Source: Streptomyces hyaluromycini (GTDB lineage Bacteria; Actinomycetota; Actinomycetes; Streptomycetales; Streptomycetaceae). From it: a stretch of 64,000 nt of DNA. Under the pieces are notes generated by a model that worked only from the letters and a program-made list of their open reading frames with translations, ran no database searches and had not been told where the DNA came from. This document shows positions 59,424-64,000 of this stretch, piece by piece. Location of the stretch: positions 248,001-312,000 of the forward strand of contig NZ_BCFL01000022.1 in NCBI RefSeq assembly GCF_002217755.1. The letters run 5' to 3'. The translations under genes were made by a program, and so were the position numbers. Every line of letters begins with the position of its first letter. The first letter of the stretch is position 1.

Positions 59424-59687
59424 TCACGTGCCGGCGAACGGTCCCACCTTCACCGACAGCTCCGTCGAGCCCTTGAGCGGCAGCGAGAGGGTGCGGAAGC
59501 CGTTGGCCCGGTCGCGGATGCAGTCCAGGTAGTCGGGCTCGGCGTTGTCGTTCATCACCGGCGCACCCGGGCGCAGTTGCGGTGCGACGGTCTCCATGAC
59601 CTGGCGGGCCAGCGAGGGGCCCGAGTCGACCGGCCAGCCGTCGATGAGCGCGAAGTGCAGCGGACTGGTGGCGTGCTCGGTCGACAT
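59424..59687 (-). pseudogene. C-terminal remnant of a class I SAM-dependent methyltransferase
   Basis: The 87-residue frame starts MSTEHATSPLHFALIDGWPV and continues with ARQVMETVAPQLRPGAPVM, NDNAEPDYLDCIRDRANGF and ends KGSTELSVKVG. This is the last third of O-methyltransferase-like class I enzymes (strand with LIDG, then DN...DYLxxVRDxANG). The SAM-binding N-terminal part is absent upstream. The IS30 copy lies on the opposite, C-terminal side, so the truncation was a separate event. Confidence 0.72.
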
Positions 59688-59742
59688 CCCGAACCCCTCG
59701 ATTCCTGCGGTCAACACCATCGATACGGTCTGTGAAGTATCA

Positions 59743-59752
59743 CGATATATCG
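59743..59752. promoter_or_regulatory. Palindrome CGATATATCG in an AT-rich island
   Basis: A perfect 10-bp palindrome lies within GTATCACGATATATCGATGA, between the methyltransferase remnant and the barstar-like gene. The A+T content is far above the surroundings. It may be an operator left over from, or still serving, one of these genes; no regulator is adjacent. Confidence 0.3.
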
Positions 59753-59841
59753 ATGATGGGGTCTGTGGTTCCCCTGCGGGTGCCGGCGTGCGCATTCAAT
59801 GCTTGCGGGTGTCCGGCCGACGGGGCCGTATCCTGCGGGTC

Positions 59842-60228
59842 GTGACGGCGACTTATGTACTGGACGGCACCGCGATCAGGACCCTGGAGGACTTCTGGCG
59901 GGTGATCGGCGAGGCGGTCAACGGGCCCGGCGGTTACTTCGGCCGTAACCTCGACGCGTTCGCCGACTGTCTCAGCGGCGGCTTCGGCACGCCCGACGAC
60001 GGCGACTACGTCTTCGAGTGGCGCGACCACGAGACGTCCCGCGCCCATCTGGGCCATGCGGAGACCGCCCGCCAACTGGAAATCCGGCTCGCCCGCTGCC
60101 ACCCGACCAACCGTGGGGCCGTCGCGGCGGAGTTGGCCGAGGCCCGTGCCGGACGCGGGGCCACCGTCTTCGACTGGCTGGTCGGCATCTTCGAAGAGCG
60201 GGCCCCGGACGCGCTACGACTGCTGTGA
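59842..60228 (+). CDS. Barstar-like (RNase inhibitor) protein, orphan
   Basis: This 128-residue protein matches the barstar fold: YVLDGTAIRTLEDFWRVIGE, GYFGRNLDAFADCLSGGFG (the barnase-binding helix and loop), FEWRDHETSR and FDWLVGIFEE. Barstars bind and inhibit secreted barnase-type ribonucleases made by the same or neighbouring cells. No RNase gene is adjacent. It may be an immunity gene against competitors' toxins or the survivor of a lost pair. GTG 59842 begins just before the first beta strand; the ribosome binding site is weak. It sits between the methyltransferase remnant and pgm. Confidence 0.8.
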   Translation: MTATYVLDGTAIRTLEDFWRVIGEAVNGPGGYFGRNLDAFADCLSGGFGTPDDGDYVFEWRDHETSRAHLGHAETARQLEIRLARCHPTNRGAVAAELAEARAGRGATVFDWLVGIFEERAPDALRLL

Positions 60229-60348
60229 ACCCGCCGTGAACCCGCCGTGTCTTCGGCGCGCGACCGGTGCCGCACTCGCGTCCGCGGCCGCAGACAAGGA
60301 AAGATGGGCGGCGAGCGATCGATCAACGACTGCGGAGGAAGTGGACTC

Positions 60349-61989
<1,641 letters not shown>

Positions 61990-61999
61990 CGACGGAGGC

Positions 62000-62015
62000 G
62001 GCCCGGTGCCGGGCC
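62000..62015. terminator. Small hairpin between convergent pgm and regulator genes
   Basis: GGCCCGG and CCGGGCC (62000-62006 and 62009-62015) form a 7-bp stem, inside outer TGAC/GTCA arms containing both stop-codon regions. Confidence 0.45.
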
Positions 62016-62016
62016 G

Positions 62017-64000
62017 TCAGGTCGCGAAGGTGCGGCGGCCGGCCCGGGCCTCGGCCAGGTCCGCCGCCGCCCGGCGGGCGTTCGCCGCGAGGTGGGCCGA
62101 TCCCCAGGCGTGCGCGGTGCGTTCGGCCAGCGCATAGCCCTCGGCCGCCGCCCGGTCCTCACCGAGAAGCCGCTGCAGGTCGGCGAGGGCGTGCGCGAGC
62201 GGACGGCTCGCGTACACCGCGCCCGCCGCGCCCGCCAGCTGGTCCCGCAGCGGGAGCAGGTGCCCGAGAAGGGCGGCCGCCGAGTCGCGGTCCCGGTGGA
62301 GCACGGCGAGCTGGGCGCGGAAGTCGAGCTCCAGGCCGTAGAGATGGTCCTGCAGCGGCTCCGGGGACACGGGTACGGCCAGGGCCTCGTCGAGCCTGCC
62401 CAGCCGGGCCAGGACCAGCGCCCGGACCACCGCGACCGGAGCACCGGCGGACTCGTACACGGCACGGACCACCGGCTCGATCTCGGCCGCCCGGCCCTGG
62501 ACGAGCCGTATGTTGATCAGCGCCAGCGCGCGCACGCCGGTGGCGTGGTGGGCGCCCACCTGCTGCAGCAGGGCGTCCGCCTCGGCGTAGGCGGCCTCCG
62601 CCGCCTCGAAACGCCCGGCCACGGTGGCCAGCATCGCGGAGGTCGCGGCGCTGAGCCCCTGCGCCCACACCATGCGGTAGCGGCGGGCGAGGACCAGACC
62701 CTCCGCGGTGTGCCGCTGCACGGCCGCGGGGTCGTTGCGGGCGGCGGCGGTCATCGCGTCCAGGTTCTCGCAGACCCAGCGGTAGGCGGGCAGGTCGTGG
62801 GCGTGGGCGAGATCGCGCAGTTCGGCGGTGAGCGACGGCCGGGTGCCGGTCCGGGTCTCGTGCGGCAGCAACCGCGCCGAGGTCATCAACGCGGCGGCCA
62901 TCAGGGAGGGTTCGCCGTCGGCGCGGGCGAGCGCCAGCTGGTCGCGGGCCGCCTCCAGGGCCCGGGGCGGGTCCTCGGCGGCGACCGCGTCGACAAGGGC
63001 CTGCAGGACCCGGGCCCGGGTCGGGCCGTCAAGGCCGGGATCGGCCGCGAGCCTTTCGAGACGGGCCAGCGCGGTCCGGTCGTACCGTCCTTCGAGGCGG
63101 CTGCGCCAGGCCGCGGGCTCGGTCCACACCCCGTACACGGCCGCGACCAGGTCGCCCCGGTCGGCCTGTTCGGCGAGTTCCACCGCGCGCTGCCGGGTGC
63201 GCCGGGCCGTGTCCGTGGCGCCGGTCCGCACCTGCGCCCCGAGCAGCCGTACCAGCAACTCGATCAGCCGGTCGGGCGGCGCGTCGTCGCCGGTGGTCGC
63301 CGTGTGGGTGTCGATCGCCTGCTGGATCAGGGCGACGGCGACGTCGTGGGCGTAGCGCCGCTCGGCGGCCTCGGCCGCCCGCAGCGCGTAGTCCACGGCG
63401 AGCGGGGCGTCCGCCGCGCTGCCGGAGTGCGCGAAGTGATGTGCCAGGGCGGCGAGTTCGGCGGGACGGTGGTGGCGCAGGAGGCGCGCGACCCGGGCGT
63501 GCAGCCGGGAGCGCCGGGCGCCGGACAGGTCGGCGTAGACGGTGTCCCGGACCAGGGCGTGCACGAACCGGACGCGGCCCGGCCCGGGCTCGGCGAGCAG
63601 GCCGGCGGCCAGCGCCGCGTCGAGGCCCTCCAGCACCTGTTCCTCGTCCGCCTCGGCGGCGTCCACGAGCAGCGCGACCTCGGCCTCCAGGCCCAGCACG
63701 GCGGTGAGTTGTACGACGGACCGGGCGGCGGCGGGCAGCAGGGCGAGGCGCCGGCGCAGCACGTCACGCACGCCCTGGGGGACCTCGGAGACCGCGACCA
63801 GGGCGCCCTCGTCGGCCAGGAGACGGGCGCTCTCCAGGACGTAGAACGGATTGCCGCCGGTGCGCTCGGCCAGCGCCGTCACGGTCGCCGGATCCACGGG
63901 CGTCCCGCAGACGGCGTCGACGAGGGTGGCGGTGTCCTCCGGGGTCAGGCCGCCGAGCGTGATCCGGTGCGGGGCGGCCGGGGCGAGCTGGGCGAGGGTC
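62017..64000 (-). CDS. Large AAA-ATPase/TPR transcriptional regulator (5' end beyond window)
   Basis: The open frame reaches the right edge, so at least 660 residues of the C-terminal part are seen. It begins within an AAA_16-type ATPase region (ITLGGLTPEDTATLVDAV, RTGGNPFYVLESARLL, VPQGVRDVLRRRLALL), continues through a helical region (RVRFVHALVRDTVYADL) and ends in TPR-like helical repeats (ALEAARDQLALARADGE, AEAAYAEADALLQQVG). This is the layout of the BTAD/SARP-type or LuxR-type large ATPase regulators of Streptomyces. No LuxR helix-turn-helix is present at the C-terminus, which favours the SARP-like class with the DNA-binding domain at the missing N-terminus. Confidence 0.82.
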   Translation of the reverse strand, partial: TLAQLAPAAPHRITLGGLTPEDTATLVDAVCGTPVDPATVTALAERTGGNPFYVLESARLLADEGALVAVSEVPQGVRDVLRRRLALLPAAARSVVQLTAVLGLEAEVALLVDAAEADEEQVLEGLDAALAAGLLAEPGPGRVRFVHALVRDTVYADLSGARRSRLHARVARLLRHHRPAELAALAHHFAHSGSAADAPLAVDYALRAAEAAERRYAHDVAVALIQQAIDTHTATTGDDAPPDRLIELLVRLLGAQVRTGATDTARRTRQRAVELAEQADRGDLVAAVYGVWTEPAAWRSRLEGRYDRTALARLERLAADPGLDGPTRARVLQALVDAVAAEDPPRALEAARDQLALARADGEPSLMAAALMTSARLLPHETRTGTRPSLTAELRDLAHAHDLPAYRWVCENLDAMTAAARNDPAAVQRHTAEGLVLARRYRMVWAQGLSAATSAMLATVAGRFEAAEAAYAEADALLQQVGAHHATGVRALALINIRLVQGRAAEIEPVVRAVYESAGAPVAVVRALVLARLGRLDEALAVPVSPEPLQDHLYGLELDFRAQLAVLHRDRDSAAALLGHLLPLRDQLAGAAGAVYASRPLAHALADLQRLLGEDRAAAEGYALAERTAHAWGSAHLAANARRAAADLAEARAGRRTFAT

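Overview
The window is high-GC actinobacterial DNA (roughly 70% G+C or more, strong third-position G/C bias, frequent GTG starts, GGAGG-type ribosome binding sites, many Tat and Sec signal peptides). Gene content points to Streptomyces: a GH18 chitinase behind the 12-bp direct repeats typical of streptomycete chitinase promoters, a furA-katG pair, SpoIIE/PP2C phosphatases, an XRE/NB-ARC/TPR regulator, CbtBA behind a cobalamin riboswitch, and many secreted hydrolases. About 60 genes are supported. They are tightly packed, with frequent 4-bp ATGA/GTGA overlaps.

Layout. 1-5.7 kb: secreted proteins on the minus strand (NHL/SMP-30-like protein, PL7 alginate lyase, GH18 chitinase), a DUF4389 membrane protein, a DUF2071 protein and a small exported protein. 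5.9-9.5 kb: OmpR-type two-component system, then an alpha/beta hydrolase coupled to an unknown protein. 9.6-16.5 kb: a sugar or sugar-acid cluster (GntR/FCD regulator; rhamnose-mutarotase-like protein, ABC ATPase, two permeases, enolase-superfamily enzyme, lipoprotein binding protein). 16.9-25.9 kb: FAD dehydrogenase, CelD-like acyltransferase, PP2C phosphatase, MASE1 membrane protein, cyclophilin, RBBP9-type hydrolase, Lrp regulator, SGNH hydrolase, and an SDR behind twin TetR-type operators. 26-31.6 kb: discoidin/beta-helix protein, acyltransferase-3, ECF sigma factor with a membrane partner, and a class F sortase with a likely dedicated substrate. 31.8-40.8 kb: furA-katG, a His-rich Tat-exported PHP phosphoesterase with a coupled unknown protein, M1 peptidase, TMEM175 channel, hydrolase. 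40.9-47.7 kb: NB-ARC regulator, PAS/GAF/PP2C phosphatase, SDR and its divergent XRE regulator. 47.7-55.1 kb: gutted multicopper oxidase pseudogene, phosphoesterase, efeB-efeO, amidohydrolase, membrane protein, MarR regulator. 55.1-64 kb: acyl-CoA dehydrogenase remnant fused by overlap to an enoyl-CoA hydratase/HIBCH gene, B12 riboswitch with cbtB-cbtA, a complete IS30 element, a methyltransferase remnant, an orphan barstar-like gene, phosphoglucomutase, and a large AAA/TPR regulator running off the right edge.

The most noteworthy points are: an NB-ARC regulator whose DNA-binding domain can only be translated from a non-NTG start (an AUC sits 7 nt after AAGGAG); an amidohydrolase whose metal-binding motif lies upstream of every usable start codon; three gene remnants plus an IS30 between 47.7 and 59.7 kb; a sortase-substrate pair closed by a 17-bp terminator stem; a nested inverted repeat in the alginate lyase leader; and two copies of a palindromic TetR-like operator with no tetR gene nearby. 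No CRISPR array, rRNA or tRNA was seen. I did not find a convincing wholly new multi-gene system.
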